This document shows, one piece after another, positions 23,934-32,920 of a stretch of 46,053 nucleotides of DNA. Position 1 is the stretch's first letter, and each line of letters opens with the position of its first letter. Where the stretch lies: the NCBI GenBank assembly GCA_025465035.1, contig JAODMH010000086.1, positions 1 to 46,053 of the forward strand. The letters are read 5' to 3'. A model generated the notes under the pieces. The model had not been told where the DNA came from and did no database searches. It worked only from the letters and a program-made list of their open reading frames with translations. This DNA is from Microbacteriaceae bacterium. GTDB lineage: Bacteria; Actinomycetota; Actinomycetes; Actinomycetales; Microbacteriaceae. Position numbers and translations under genes: made by a program.

Positions 23934-25259
23934 GTGAAGGCGATCGCTTCGGCAGTCGAAGAGCCGACCCCACACGGCATTGCCGCGGCTGTCGCTCGCC
24001 TCATCACGTCCGGCGATCTCGCCCCAGGAGACCGTCTGCCGACGGTCCGCGAACTCGCCGCCGACCTCGGGGTGAGTCCCGCGACCGTCAGCCATGCCTG
24101 GCAGGCGCTCTCGAGCGTCGGCCTGATCGTCTCCCGCGGCCGTAGCGGAAGCTTCGTGATGGCAACCCCGCGCCGCTGGCTGCCGCCGCGATTCCAGGGG
24201 CTGGCCGGCCAGCTCGAAGCGACGCGACTCGACCTCTCGACCGGCACCCCCGATCCGGAACTGCTGCCTGCCCTCGGACCGGCCCTCTCCCGGGTATCGA
24301 TGCGCGCCGGAACTGTCAGCTACCTCGACCAGCCGGTCATCCCTGAGCTCGAGACCGTGCTGCGCGCCACCTGGTCCTACGACGTCGAGGCCGTCACGGT
24401 CGTCGACGGCGCGCTCGACGGACTCTCCCGCGCGATGGAGATCGCGGTCCGGTTCGGCGACAAGGTGGTGGTCGAAGACCCGGGATTCCCGCCCATCTTC
24501 GATCTGCTCGACCACTTCGGCGCGGTGCGGGTGCCGGTCGGCCTCGATGAGGACGGGATGCGCCCCGACCTGCTGGAGGAGGCCCTCAAGCTGCGTCCGA
24601 CGGTGGTGGTGCTCCAGCCCCGTGCTCAGAACCCCACGGGCCGGTCGCTCACCAAGGATCGCGCGCAGCAGCTGGCACAGATCATCCGCCGTAGCCACCA
24701 CGCCAGCGAGGCCATCGTGATCGAGGACGACCACTCAGGGGAGATCTCTGCCGCCCGTGACGTGAGTCTCGGCGGATGGATTCCGGAACAGGTGCTGCAC
24801 ATCCGCAGTTTCTCGAAGTCGCACGGACCCGACCTCAGGATCGCGGCGATCGGCGGTCCGACGGAACTCATCGAGCAGCTGGTCGCGCGGCGCATCCTCG
24901 GTCCTGGCTGGACCTCACGGATGCTGCAGACCATGCTGCACGACCTGCTCACGGATTCGACCTCGGTCTCGGAAGTGAACGACGCGCGCCGGGTCTATCG
25001 CGCCCGTCAGCGCAGACTCTCGGAGGCGCTGGCGGCCAACGGCGTCGCTCTGCCGCCATCCGACGGCATCAACACCTGGTTGCGGGTGGCAGACGAGCGT
25101 GCGGCCGTCGTGCAACTCGCGGCCGCCGGCATCCGCGTCGCCGCTGGCACGGCATTCCAGGCTACCCAGGCCGGAGGGTTCGTGCGGGTGACCGCAGGCC
25201 TCGTGCGCAACGACTTCGACTCGGTCGCCGCCCACCTCGCCGCGGCAGCCCGGGCGTAG
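23934..25259 (+). CDS. MocR-type regulator (GntR HTH plus aminotransferase domain)
   Basis: A 441-residue fusion of a GntR winged helix (LAPGDRLPTVRELAADLGVSPATVSHAW, residues 29-56) with a class I aminotransferase-like effector domain. PLP-binding features are kept: N233 in PRAQNPTG, D266 in IVIEDDHSGE (EDDYDSE in many relatives) and K295 in RSFSKSHGPD. Such proteins sense amino compounds that form an adduct with PLP. Beta-alanine, the product of the neighbouring pathway, is the natural candidate effector, by inference. The start is GTG 23934. The gene is divergent from the catabolic operon across a repeat-rich 130 bp region. Confidence 0.92.
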   Translation: MKAIASAVEEPTPHGIAAAVARLITSGDLAPGDRLPTVRELAADLGVSPATVSHAWQALSSVGLIVSRGRSGSFVMATPRRWLPPRFQGLAGQLEATRLDLSTGTPDPELLPALGPALSRVSMRAGTVSYLDQPVIPELETVLRATWSYDVEAVTVVDGALDGLSRAMEIAVRFGDKVVVEDPGFPPIFDLLDHFGAVRVPVGLDEDGMRPDLLEEALKLRPTVVVLQPRAQNPTGRSLTKDRAQQLAQIIRRSHHASEAIVIEDDHSGEISAARDVSLGGWIPEQVLHIRSFSKSHGPDLRIAAIGGPTELIEQLVARRILGPGWTSRMLQTMLHDLLTDSTSVSEVNDARRVYRARQRRLSEALAANGVALPPSDGINTWLRVADERAAVVQLAAAGIRVAAGTAFQATQAGGFVRVTAGLVRNDFDSVAAHLAAAARA

Positions 25260-25282
25260 CGCGCACGCCTGTCTGAGTCCGG

Positions 25283-25363
25283 CCGCTCAACAGGACAGGT
25301 CCGCGGGCGCAGACCGCCGGTCCTATTGGCGGGCGGCTCGGGCCAAAAGCATCCTGTTGACGG
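25283..25363. repeat. Palindromic element after MocR gene, carrying the right 17 bp repeat
   Basis: CCGCTCAACAGGA (25283-25295) is mirrored by TCCTGTTGACGG (25352-25363) with one unpaired base, around a GC-rich 56 nt interior. The left arm is part of CCGCTCAACAGGACAGG, repeated in the same orientation at 18829-18845. The element lies in the 273 bp gap between the MocR gene and the ABC cassette. The rest of that gap shows only a modest leader for the next gene. Confidence 0.7.
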
Positions 25364-25533
25364 AAGCGGGAGCGGAGGGAGGACGGGAGGGCCGGCACGC
25401 CCCGGAACGCATAGGATTAACTCACAGGCCCCTGCACCGGATGTGGTGCGGTTTCGTCGGCCCCTGATCTGGGGCTCACAGGTCTTCCGAGCCGGTAGCG
25501 CTCCCATTTCGCCAGCCAGCACCCGGAGGACCA

Positions 25534-26514
25534 TTGTCAAGCCTGCCCCGCATCCTCGCCGTCGGCGTCATCGTCGCGATCGGCCTGAGCGGCTGTGCGA
25601 CGACCAGCGCCACGTCGACGACACCGTCATCCGCAACCCCCACCTCGACGACCCTGGACAACTGCGGCACGACAGTACGGGTGCCGGCCGTTGCCCCGAA
25701 GCGGGTGATCACCATCAAGTCGACCTCCACCGAGATGCTGCTCGCCCTCGGCCTCGGTGACAGGATCGTCGGTACTGCATTCCAGGACGGACCGGTCCCG
25801 GCGCAGTGGAAGGCCGCGGCGGCAAAGCTGCCGACGCTCTCTCCGCAGGTTCCGTCGCAGGAGGTCGTTCTCGCCTCGGAGCCCGACCTGATCTATGCGG
25901 GCTGGGAGTCCAACTTCTCGGCCGACGGCGCGGGAACGCGGTCGGATCTCGCCGCGCTGGGCATCACGACCTACGTGTCACCGGCCGCCTGCAAGGAGGT
26001 CGGCTACCAGCCGACCAGGCTCAGCTTCGCCAACATCTTCCAGGAGATCGGAGAGGTCGCCTCGATCTTCCACGTCTCCGACACGACACTGCTGACCGCG
26101 CAGCGGAAGCAGCTGGCGGGGATCCAGAAGGACAAGCGCGGACTGACCGCCCTCTGGTACTCCTCCGGCTCCAGCACGCCATACGTCGGTGCCGGCATCG
26201 GCGCACCTCAGCTCGTGATGGACACCATCGGTCTGAAGAACATCGCGGCAAGCGTCAAAGACACCTGGGCCTCGTTCAACTGGGAGAGCATCATCAACGC
26301 GAACCCCGACGTGATCGTGCTCGTGGACGCTTCCTGGAACACGGCGGCGACAAAGATCGGCATGCTGGAGGGCAATCCGGCGACGGCAAACCTCGATGCC
26401 GTGAAGAACCACCGTTACATCACGGTGCCATTCGCCGCGAGTGAAGCCGGGGTGCGCACAGTCTCGGCGGCGGCCGATCTCGCGACTCAGCTCGCCGCGC
26501 TGAATCTCACGTAG
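25534..26514 (+). CDS. ABC substrate-binding lipoprotein, F420-0 transporter type
   Basis: A 326-residue class III (BtuF/FhuD-like) binding lipoprotein. The hydrophobic leader ends in the lipobox LSGC. The conserved blocks KRVITIKSTSTEMLLALGLGDRIVGTAF and YAGWESNFSADG resemble the actinobacterial group annotated as putative F420-0 ABC transporter substrate-binding protein. The TTG start at 25534 is supported by CGGAGG 5 nt upstream. It is the first gene of a tightly overlapping three-gene cassette. A siderophore or cobalamin ligand is the alternative, but the F420 genes within 5-13 kb favour a deazaflavin. Confidence 0.8.
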   Translation: MSSLPRILAVGVIVAIGLSGCATTSATSTTPSSATPTSTTLDNCGTTVRVPAVAPKRVITIKSTSTEMLLALGLGDRIVGTAFQDGPVPAQWKAAAAKLPTLSPQVPSQEVVLASEPDLIYAGWESNFSADGAGTRSDLAALGITTYVSPAACKEVGYQPTRLSFANIFQEIGEVASIFHVSDTTLLTAQRKQLAGIQKDKRGLTALWYSSGSSTPYVGAGIGAPQLVMDTIGLKNIAASVKDTWASFNWESIINANPDVIVLVDASWNTAATKIGMLEGNPATANLDAVKNHRYITVPFAASEAGVRTVSAAADLATQLAALNLT

Positions 26515-27533
26515 TGCCCGCGAGACGGGCGGGCAGAGTCGCGGTGACTGGGGCGGTCCTCGCGGTCGTACTGCTGCTCTCGGTCACCTTCGCGATCACC
26601 ATCGGACCATCGAATATCACGCCGGTGGAGGTGTGGGGTTCCGTGCTGCATCACCTCGGGCTGGGCGACAGCCCGCTCAGCCTGCTCCGCGACGGAATCG
26701 TGTGGCAGCTGCGGTTGCCGCGCGTGCTGACGGCCGCCGCGGTCGGGGCCGGCCTCGCGGTCAGCGGCGCCGTGATGCAGGCCATCACCCGTAATCCGCT
26801 GGCCGATCCCTACCTGCTCGGGCTGTCATCCGGCGCCTCCCTCGGCGCGGTCGCGGTCCTGCTGCTTGGCATCGCGATCCTGCTCCCCGTCGCGGCATTC
26901 CTCGGTGCGATGCTCGCCCTCGGGCTGACCCTGCTGCTCGCCTCGTCGCTCGGCCGCATCACACCGTCGCGAACGGTGCTTGCGGGCCTCGCGGTGTCGG
27001 CGCTCGCCTCCGCGATCACGAGCCTCGTCATCTTCTGGACGGTCACCGGAGACTCCTACCGTGAGATTCTCAACTGGCTGCTCGGTTCGCTGGCCGGCGC
27101 GCGATGGCCGGCCGTCGAGATCGCATTCGCCGCCATCCTGCTCGCCGGGCTTCCGATCATGCTGAGCGGCCGCATCCTCGACGCCTTCGCCTTCGGCGAC
27201 ACGTCGGCGGCGGCGCTCGGAATCAACGTGAACCGTACCCGTTGGACATTTCTCGCCGCCACGGCCCTGCTGACCGGTGCCATGGTCTCGGTGAGCGGCT
27301 CCATCGGCTTCGTCGGCCTGATTCTGCCGCACGCGGTGCGATTGCTGGTCGGCCCGCGGCATCGCGCACTGCTGCCGCTGTCCGCTGTTGTCGGGGCCAT
27401 CTTCCTGATCTGGGCGGATACCGCGGCCAGGTCGGTCTTCGAACCGCGCGAGCTGCCGGTCGGCATCGTGACCGCCATCATCGGCGCGCCCATTTTCGCG
27501 ATTCTGCTCACCCGCCGACGGAGCGAAGCATGA
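26514..27533 (+). CDS. ABC permease, FecCD/BtuC type (F420-0 cassette)
   Basis: A 339-residue integral membrane protein with about 9-10 helices. RNPLADPYLLGLSSGASLGA and the C-terminal GFVGLILPHAVRLLVGPRHR block are signatures of FecCD permeases, which import metal chelates and related bulky cofactors. GTG at 26514 shares one base with the stop codon of the binding-protein gene, and its own end overlaps the ATPase gene by 4 nt, so the three are translated together. Confidence 0.9.
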   Translation: MPARRAGRVAVTGAVLAVVLLLSVTFAITIGPSNITPVEVWGSVLHHLGLGDSPLSLLRDGIVWQLRLPRVLTAAAVGAGLAVSGAVMQAITRNPLADPYLLGLSSGASLGAVAVLLLGIAILLPVAAFLGAMLALGLTLLLASSLGRITPSRTVLAGLAVSALASAITSLVIFWTVTGDSYREILNWLLGSLAGARWPAVEIAFAAILLAGLPIMLSGRILDAFAFGDTSAAALGINVNRTRWTFLAATALLTGAMVSVSGSIGFVGLILPHAVRLLVGPRHRALLPLSAVVGAIFLIWADTAARSVFEPRELPVGIVTAIIGAPIFAILLTRRRSEA

Positions 27534-28312
27534 GCGGCGGACTGGATGCCTCCCGCATCGATGTCCGCATCGACGGCAGGCTCATCGTGGACGGGGTCGA
27601 CTGCACCGTCGCGCCCGGCACGTTCTCGGCGCTGATCGGCCCGAACGGCGCGGGCAAGTCGACCCTCCTGCGAGTGCTCGCCGCCGTCGAACGGCCGGAA
27701 CGGGGAAGCGTCGAATTCGGTGGAGACGAACTCTTCGGACTGCCCCGTCGACAGCGCGCCCGGGTGGTGAGTTTCGTCGAACAGGACTCCTCGACAGAGC
27801 TCTCGCTGACGGTTCGGGACGTCGTGGCGCTCGGCCGCACACCTCACCAGCGCCTGTTCTCCGACCCGAGCGCGGACGACGATGTGATCGTCGCGATGGC
27901 CATCGAGGCGGCCAAGGTCGGCTCACTCGCCGAGCGGGACGTGACCACCCTCTCCGGCGGTGAGCGGCAGCGGGTGATGCTGGCCAAGGCCCTCGCGCAA
28001 CAGCCCAGGCTCCTGCTGCTCGACGAACCGAGTAACCATCTCGACATCGCCGCGCAGCTGTCGGTCCTCGGCCTGCTCCGCACGCTCGCGGAGTCCGGGG
28101 TCACCGTACTCGCGGCCCTGCACGACCTCAACCTGGCCACCGCGTATTGCGACCATGTCATCGTGCTGCGGGGCGGCCGCGTGTTCGCCGCGGGCGCGAC
28201 ATCCGCGGTTCTCACTCCCGCGCTGCTGAGCCAGGTCTACGGCGTCCGCGCGACGGTGCTCGAACATCCCAGGACCGGCCGGCCGCTCGTCGCCTTCAGC
28301 CCACTCGACTGA
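27530..28312 (+). CDS. ABC ATP-binding protein, BtuD/FecE type (F420-0 cassette)
   Basis: A 260-residue ATPase with Walker A GPNGAGKST (37-45), Q-loop FVEQDSS, signature LSGGERQRV, Walker B LLLLDEPSNHLD and H-loop ALHDLN. It is the energy unit of the cassette begun by the lipoprotein at 25534. Its 3' end overlaps the convergent transglutaminase gene by 17 bp. Confidence 0.92.
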   Translation: MSGGLDASRIDVRIDGRLIVDGVDCTVAPGTFSALIGPNGAGKSTLLRVLAAVERPERGSVEFGGDELFGLPRRQRARVVSFVEQDSSTELSLTVRDVVALGRTPHQRLFSDPSADDDVIVAMAIEAAKVGSLAERDVTTLSGGERQRVMLAKALAQQPRLLLLDEPSNHLDIAAQLSVLGLLRTLAESGVTVLAALHDLNLATAYCDHVIVLRGGRVFAAGATSAVLTPALLSQVYGVRATVLEHPRTGRPLVAFSPLD

Positions 28313-30518
28313 ACGGGCCAAGCACCAGGGCCCAGATGGATGGCGGGCTCAGGACGGCGCGCACCCGCTCCGGCCGCGCGGCAATCGAGCGGAGCGTCCG
28401 GACGATCGTGCGCGTGTCGGCCTCCGCCTCCGGATAGACGCTGGCGCCGGGGCTGTAACTCTCGCGTTCTACCGCGTCTATCAGCCGGGAGAGCGCGACA
28501 TCCTCCGCGAAGACGCCGTCACCGAGCAGCAGACGCACTTCTCGCGGGGTCGCCGTGTCGGGAACGTCCTGGTCGAGATCTTCCGCCGTCTGCAGCACCT
28601 CCCGCCAGGCGGCGAGCGGGGTCGCGGTGCCGCGCCGAAGATCGCGCAACCGCACACGCCGCTGGGTGAGGCGCACGAAGGCGGGAACCAGAAGCCCCAG
28701 GATCACCACGACGACCACCAGCAACGCCCATAGCCAGCCGGCGAGGGCGGAGCTCGCCGATGCGCCGGCGCCGAGGGGATTGGTCGTGTCGCCCCTGACC
28801 GGTCCGCCGGAAGCGGATGGTGCCGGCGTGGCAGCACCGGAGGGGACGGGGTTGGGAGTGTTGACGGGGATCGGCACGCCGGCGGCATTCTGGTCGGCGT
28901 ATGACGGCACGGTACCGCGACCGACCGTCGGCTCGAACCGGGTCCAGCCGATGCCCTCGAAGTACAGCTCGGGCCAGGCGTGCAGGTCGTGCGACCCGAC
29001 CTGGAAGGCGGTTTGCCCGTTGACCGGCTGGTCGAGTTGTGTGCCAGGGAGGAATCCGACGGCGACACGGGAGGGGATGCCGAGGCTGCGCGCCATGACA
29101 GCCATCGCCGAGGCGAAGTGGATGCAGTAGCCCGACTTGGCCGTGAGGAACTGTGCGATGACCTTCATTCCCGTGCCGTCATATCCCTTGTAGACGGGTG
29201 CGGTCTCTGAGTATGCGAAGTTGCCGTCATGGAAGTAGGACTGCAACAGGAGGGCCTTCTCATAGTTGCTGGCGGCGCCTCCAGCGACCTCGTTGGCCGT
29301 ACTGCTGATGATCTTCGGCAGGTCGATGGGGAGGGCGAGATAGCGTTCGAAGCCGCCGGGCACGCTCGTGCCGGCGGCTTCCAGCTGGGCGGGGGTTGGC
29401 GAGATCGTCAGACTGGACGCCCGATAGACCTCGCCCTGCGCCGTGCCGTTCGTGCTCTTCACCGTCAGCCCCGCGGAGTCCCAGTACCAGTTACCGACCA
29501 GGCCGACGACGCTGGTCGACGGATAGGGAATGGGCAGCCACGGGCTGGTCAGGTTTTTGATCTGCAGGTTGGTGGTATCCCGTGTCGTGGCCACGTCGCG
29601 GGCGAGCCCGGGAGGACTGCCGATCTTGGCCGGCGTGTTGCGGGTATTGAGCTGAAACGCGCTCGGACCCCAGTCGGAGCCGCTGAAATCCTCGATGCTC
29701 ACGAGCCGCAGGTAGTGTGGCGCGCCGGATTGGCTGCTGTAGTCGAGCACCGTGTGCTCGGTGGCCCGGCGCAGATCGTCGCCGAGGGACAGGACGGGAT
29801 TCACGCCGGTGCCGAACCCGGTTGAGCCCCCCTCCGCCGGGCTCGTCGGCGGCAGGAGGAGCGGCAGCACGAGCGTCCCGACTATGACGGTGCCGGCCAT
29901 GGCGAGGGAGAAACGTGTCTGAGGCCGGTCGGAACCGGCGCGCAGCAGAAGCAGGAACGCGAGGGCAGCGAGCACGAAGAGGACCGGGTCGGTCGTGTCG
30001 ATCGAGACGACACTCGGTGCGGCGAGCAACACGAGCAGGGGGATGCCCGCGAAAGCGGGCGCGCGGAACGAGATCGCGAGGGCGTCGGCCACGATTACGA
30101 TCGCGCCGACCCCCAGGCAGAGGACGAACATGATCGGGGTGTCGACCACCGCCGGCAGGGACTGTCGATTGATCGACAGAGCCGCCGCGTCGGCGATGCG
30201 TCCCCAGGCCGTCCAGGTGTCGGCCGTCGGCACCAACCCGACGAAAGCGGTGCCGGGGGCGAAGACGTCGGTCATGACCAGGAGAAGGGCGATCGCGGAC
30301 GCGATCGGGGCGAGGAAGGGGCGGCGGCTCAGGTAGCGCACGAGCGCGGCGACGCCCAACAGCACGACCACCAGCAGCACGAGTCCGAACCACCACGCCG
30401 CGCCCTGCAGAAAGACGTGCAGCCCGGCAAGCAACACCAGGACTACAACGAGCAGCGCCACGCTCACCCGCCATTCGCGCCGGTTGCCGACGCGCCTGGC
30501 CGGCTCAGGCGCGGCCAC
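28296..30518 (-). CDS. Membrane transglutaminase-like protein (TgpA type)
   Basis: A 740-residue membrane protein. About six N-terminal helices (residues 15-220) precede an extracytoplasmic transglutaminase core with the catalytic Cys C465 (KSGYCIHFASAMAVMARSLGIPSRVAVGF) and H513 (SHDLHAWPELYF); the third position is E529 in FEPT where many relatives have Asp. A further helix near residue 635 leads to a cytoplasmic DUF4129-like tail. The GTG start at 30518 overlaps DUF58 by 14 nt, which makes this the last gene of the MoxR-DUF58-transglutaminase operon. The role is unproven, probably maturation or crosslinking of surface proteins. Confidence 0.9.
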   Translation of the reverse strand: MAAPEPARRVGNRREWRVSVALLVVVLVLLAGLHVFLQGAAWWFGLVLLVVVLLGVAALVRYLSRRPFLAPIASAIALLLVMTDVFAPGTAFVGLVPTADTWTAWGRIADAAALSINRQSLPAVVDTPIMFVLCLGVGAIVIVADALAISFRAPAFAGIPLLVLLAAPSVVSIDTTDPVLFVLAALAFLLLLRAGSDRPQTRFSLAMAGTVIVGTLVLPLLLPPTSPAEGGSTGFGTGVNPVLSLGDDLRRATEHTVLDYSSQSGAPHYLRLVSIEDFSGSDWGPSAFQLNTRNTPAKIGSPPGLARDVATTRDTTNLQIKNLTSPWLPIPYPSTSVVGLVGNWYWDSAGLTVKSTNGTAQGEVYRASSLTISPTPAQLEAAGTSVPGGFERYLALPIDLPKIISSTANEVAGGAASNYEKALLLQSYFHDGNFAYSETAPVYKGYDGTGMKVIAQFLTAKSGYCIHFASAMAVMARSLGIPSRVAVGFLPGTQLDQPVNGQTAFQVGSHDLHAWPELYFEGIGWTRFEPTVGRGTVPSYADQNAAGVPIPVNTPNPVPSGAATPAPSASGGPVRGDTTNPLGAGASASSALAGWLWALLVVVVVILGLLVPAFVRLTQRRVRLRDLRRGTATPLAAWREVLQTAEDLDQDVPDTATPREVRLLLGDGVFAEDVALSRLIDAVERESYSPGASVYPEAEADTRTIVRTLRSIAARPERVRAVLSPPSIWALVLGPFSRVG

Positions 30519-31776
30519 GGTTGGCTTCCTGCTCCGCCTCGGCGGCCATCCAGGCGAACTCGACGGAGGCCCGACGGTCGACATCGACGCACATCCATCC
30601 GGCCGCACGAAGGGCGGTCGCGGATTCGGCGCTCGACGGTGCGACGAGGAACGCGACCGCGAGATCGAACGAACGGCGCTGCGCGACCAGCCGTTCGAGG
30701 GTGCCGGAATCGGCATCCGAGATCACGGCGAAGATGGAGCCCTGTGAGCGATCGGGCCGTTCGGAGTTGCGCAGCAGCGACAGCGGGGCGGAAGGGGTGT
30801 CGACCAGGTCTACCGCGGCAAGGCTCTCCAGGAACTCTTCCGGGCGTTCGATGCCGGCCAGCTGCGCCGGACCCGTCTCGATCACCTGCACCAGCGCTCC
30901 ACTGCGCTGGAGATGCAACCCGAGGGAGGCGACCAACGCGACGGCCCACTCGAATGACTGGCTTTCGACATCGCCGGATTCGAGAACCCGCGAGGCATCC
31001 CGGTAGTTCCGGCGCTGGGTGTCGAATACGATCCGCGCCTCGGCGTGGCTGCGCTGTTCCTCCTGGCGCACCATGAGCTCGCCGTGGTGAGCGGACGCCC
31101 GCCAGTGAACCCTGCGGATCGCATCGCCGCGGCGATACTCCCGGGTCATCAGATCGTCCTCGCCGCCGAGTGCACGACGCTGGACAACACGGCTCGGACC
31201 CTCATCGTCCGCGACGGCGACGACATCGTCGGAGAGCGGCACCACATCCGGGGTAACGATCAGAGTCTGTGGCCTGCCGACCGCCAGGGCGCCGTCGGCC
31301 AGGCCGAACGGGTCGGAGAAATCGACGAGCATCGGGCCGACCTCGAAGATCCCGCGCCTCGGCGGCACTACCTCGTAGCGGTGCCGGAGCACGGCGCTCC
31401 TGGTCGATTCCCGGGGCTGCAGCCGGAGGGGCGCCGTGGCGTACGGTTCCCACGGCAGGCTATCCCGCCAGTTCGCGTCGACGATCGAGGCGGGTGCCAG
31501 GTTGGTCACCTCGACGCTGACGACGGTCGGGTGCCCCGCACCGACAGCGGACGGCGAAAAGCTGCGCGCAACCAAGAGCGGCACCCGCCGCCAGCGCACG
31601 AACGCCAGCGCGAGCAGGGGCAGAAGTGCGACGAAGCAGCCCAGATAGAGCAATTCGCGCCGGCCGAGCCAATACGAGGCCAACACGGCCACTAGGCCGA
31701 ATACCAGGAGAGACCAGCCGCGCCTGGTGAGGCGTGCTACGCGTGTGGAATGTCTCCGCCTGGATCGCCGTGGCAT
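30505..31776 (-). CDS. DUF58 protein (von Willebrand-like partner of MoxR)
   Basis: A 423-residue protein with two N-terminal membrane helices (about 20-60), a beta-rich middle and the DUF58 motif GGEDDLMTREYRRGDAIRRVHWRASA (about residue 220). It is followed by a degenerate vWA-like domain. DUF58 proteins work with MoxR AAA+ ATPases, probably in metal-dependent protein assembly at the membrane. It lies 8 bp after moxR and overlaps the transglutaminase gene. Confidence 0.92.
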   Translation of the reverse strand: MPRRSRRRHSTRVARLTRRGWSLLVFGLVAVLASYWLGRRELLYLGCFVALLPLLALAFVRWRRVPLLVARSFSPSAVGAGHPTVVSVEVTNLAPASIVDANWRDSLPWEPYATAPLRLQPRESTRSAVLRHRYEVVPPRRGIFEVGPMLVDFSDPFGLADGALAVGRPQTLIVTPDVVPLSDDVVAVADDEGPSRVVQRRALGGEDDLMTREYRRGDAIRRVHWRASAHHGELMVRQEEQRSHAEARIVFDTQRRNYRDASRVLESGDVESQSFEWAVALVASLGLHLQRSGALVQVIETGPAQLAGIERPEEFLESLAAVDLVDTPSAPLSLLRNSERPDRSQGSIFAVISDADSGTLERLVAQRRSFDLAVAFLVAPSSAESATALRAAGWMCVDVDRRASVEFAWMAAEAEQEANRGRA

Positions 31777-31784
31777 TGCAGCAC

Positions 31785-32783
31785 TCAGACCGGGCCAACA
31801 GTGCCCAGCGGTACCGGGGTCGCCGCGACGATCCGGGAGATGATGTCGGACACCGCGCCGGAGGCGAATGGGTTGCCGTTGCCGGAGATGCGATTGGTGG
31901 GGATCAGCCGGTGTCCGAGCACCGGAACGGCGAGGGCGTCGATGTCGTCGGGGAGTACGAACTCGCGTCCGTCGAGCGCCGCGCGCGCCTTCGCCGCGCG
32001 TACGAGTTGGAGGGTGGCCCGAGGGCTCGCACCCAGTCGCAGGTCGCGGTCGCGGCGGGTGGCCTGGGAGATGCTCACCGCGTACTGTTCGACGGCCCAG
32101 GAGACGAAGACGTTGCGAACGGATTCGATCATGCCGATGAGTTGCACCGTGCTCACGACCGGCTGGAGTTCGTCGAGCGGGCTGGCTGTCTCGCGTCGGC
32201 GCAGCATTGCGAGCTCCGCCGCGTCATCCGGGTAGCCCATCGAAATTCGCGCCATGAAGCGGTCGCGCTGTGCTTCCGGAAGGGGATAGGTCCCCTCCAT
32301 CTCGACTGGATTCTGCGTCGCGATGACAGTGAACGGCGAGGCGAGCACGCTCGTGACGGCGTCAACGGTCACCTGTCCCTCCTCCATGCTCTCGAGCAGG
32401 GCGGACTGGGTCTTGGGGCTCGCGCGGTTGATCTCGTCGCCGATCACGATGTTCGCGAATATCGGTCCAGGTTTGAACTCGAACTCGTGCTCGGCCTGGT
32501 TATAGATCGATACTCCGGTGATGTCGGACGGCAGAAGATCGGGGGTGAACTGGATGCGGCTCACCGTGCAGTCGACCGACTTGGCGAGGGCGCGCGCCAG
32601 CATGGTCTTGCCGACACCCGGCACATCCTCGATCAGAAGATGCCCCTCTGCCAGCAGCACCGTGAGCGCCATCTGCACCGCGTCGCGTTTGCCGTCGATC
32701 ACGGTTTCGATGCTGCGAAGGATTTCGCTGCTGTGGCGATAAAAATCGTCCGCAGCCATCGCACCACCGTCAGAACTTTTCAC
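31785..32783 (-). CDS. MoxR-family AAA+ ATPase
   Basis: A 332-residue AAA+ chaperone ATPase with Walker A GVGKT (56-60), Walker B IVIGDEINRASPKTQSALLESMEEGQV, sensor 1 IATQNPVEMEGTYPLPEAQRDRF and a C-terminal lid. MoxR proteins remodel or load cofactors into partner proteins with vWA or DUF58 domains. The start is GTG 32783 with GAGG upstream; an ATG eight codons later is possible. It leads the operon and is divergent from cofD, with 137 bp between them in which I see no strong motif. Confidence 0.93.
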   Translation of the reverse strand: MKSSDGGAMAADDFYRHSSEILRSIETVIDGKRDAVQMALTVLLAEGHLLIEDVPGVGKTMLARALAKSVDCTVSRIQFTPDLLPSDITGVSIYNQAEHEFEFKPGPIFANIVIGDEINRASPKTQSALLESMEEGQVTVDAVTSVLASPFTVIATQNPVEMEGTYPLPEAQRDRFMARISMGYPDDAAELAMLRRRETASPLDELQPVVSTVQLIGMIESVRNVFVSWAVEQYAVSISQATRRDRDLRLGASPRATLQLVRAAKARAALDGREFVLPDDIDALAVPVLGHRLIPTNRISGNGNPFASGAVSDIISRIVAATPVPLGTVGPV

Positions 32784-32920
32784 CGTCGTGCCTCACTGAG
32801 AATTCCGCTGCCTCCCGTGAGTCTGCCAGATAACAGCTGGATAACGGCCGTGGAGTTTGCCGAATCAACATGGACGTTGCGCAGACAACCGCTGACCATC
32901 TCCGCGCTAGCGTTGCTCTG

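Noticed and set aside
22953-24734. Very long open frame extending the nitrilase gene 311 codons upstream
   Set aside because: It runs antisense through the MocR gene and the operator region. Homology and a GGAGG ribosome site place the start at 23801.
18829-25299. The 17 bp repeats as phage or integrative-element attachment sites
   Set aside because: No integrase, excisionase, tRNA gene or other mobility gene lies between or next to them, so only a general recombination or repeat-family reading is supported.
25534-28312. ABC cassette as a standard cobalamin (BtuFCD) or siderophore importer
   Set aside because: Not excluded, but the binding-protein motifs fit the F420-0 group better, and no corrinoid or siderophore gene or riboswitch is nearby, whereas five F420-related genes are.
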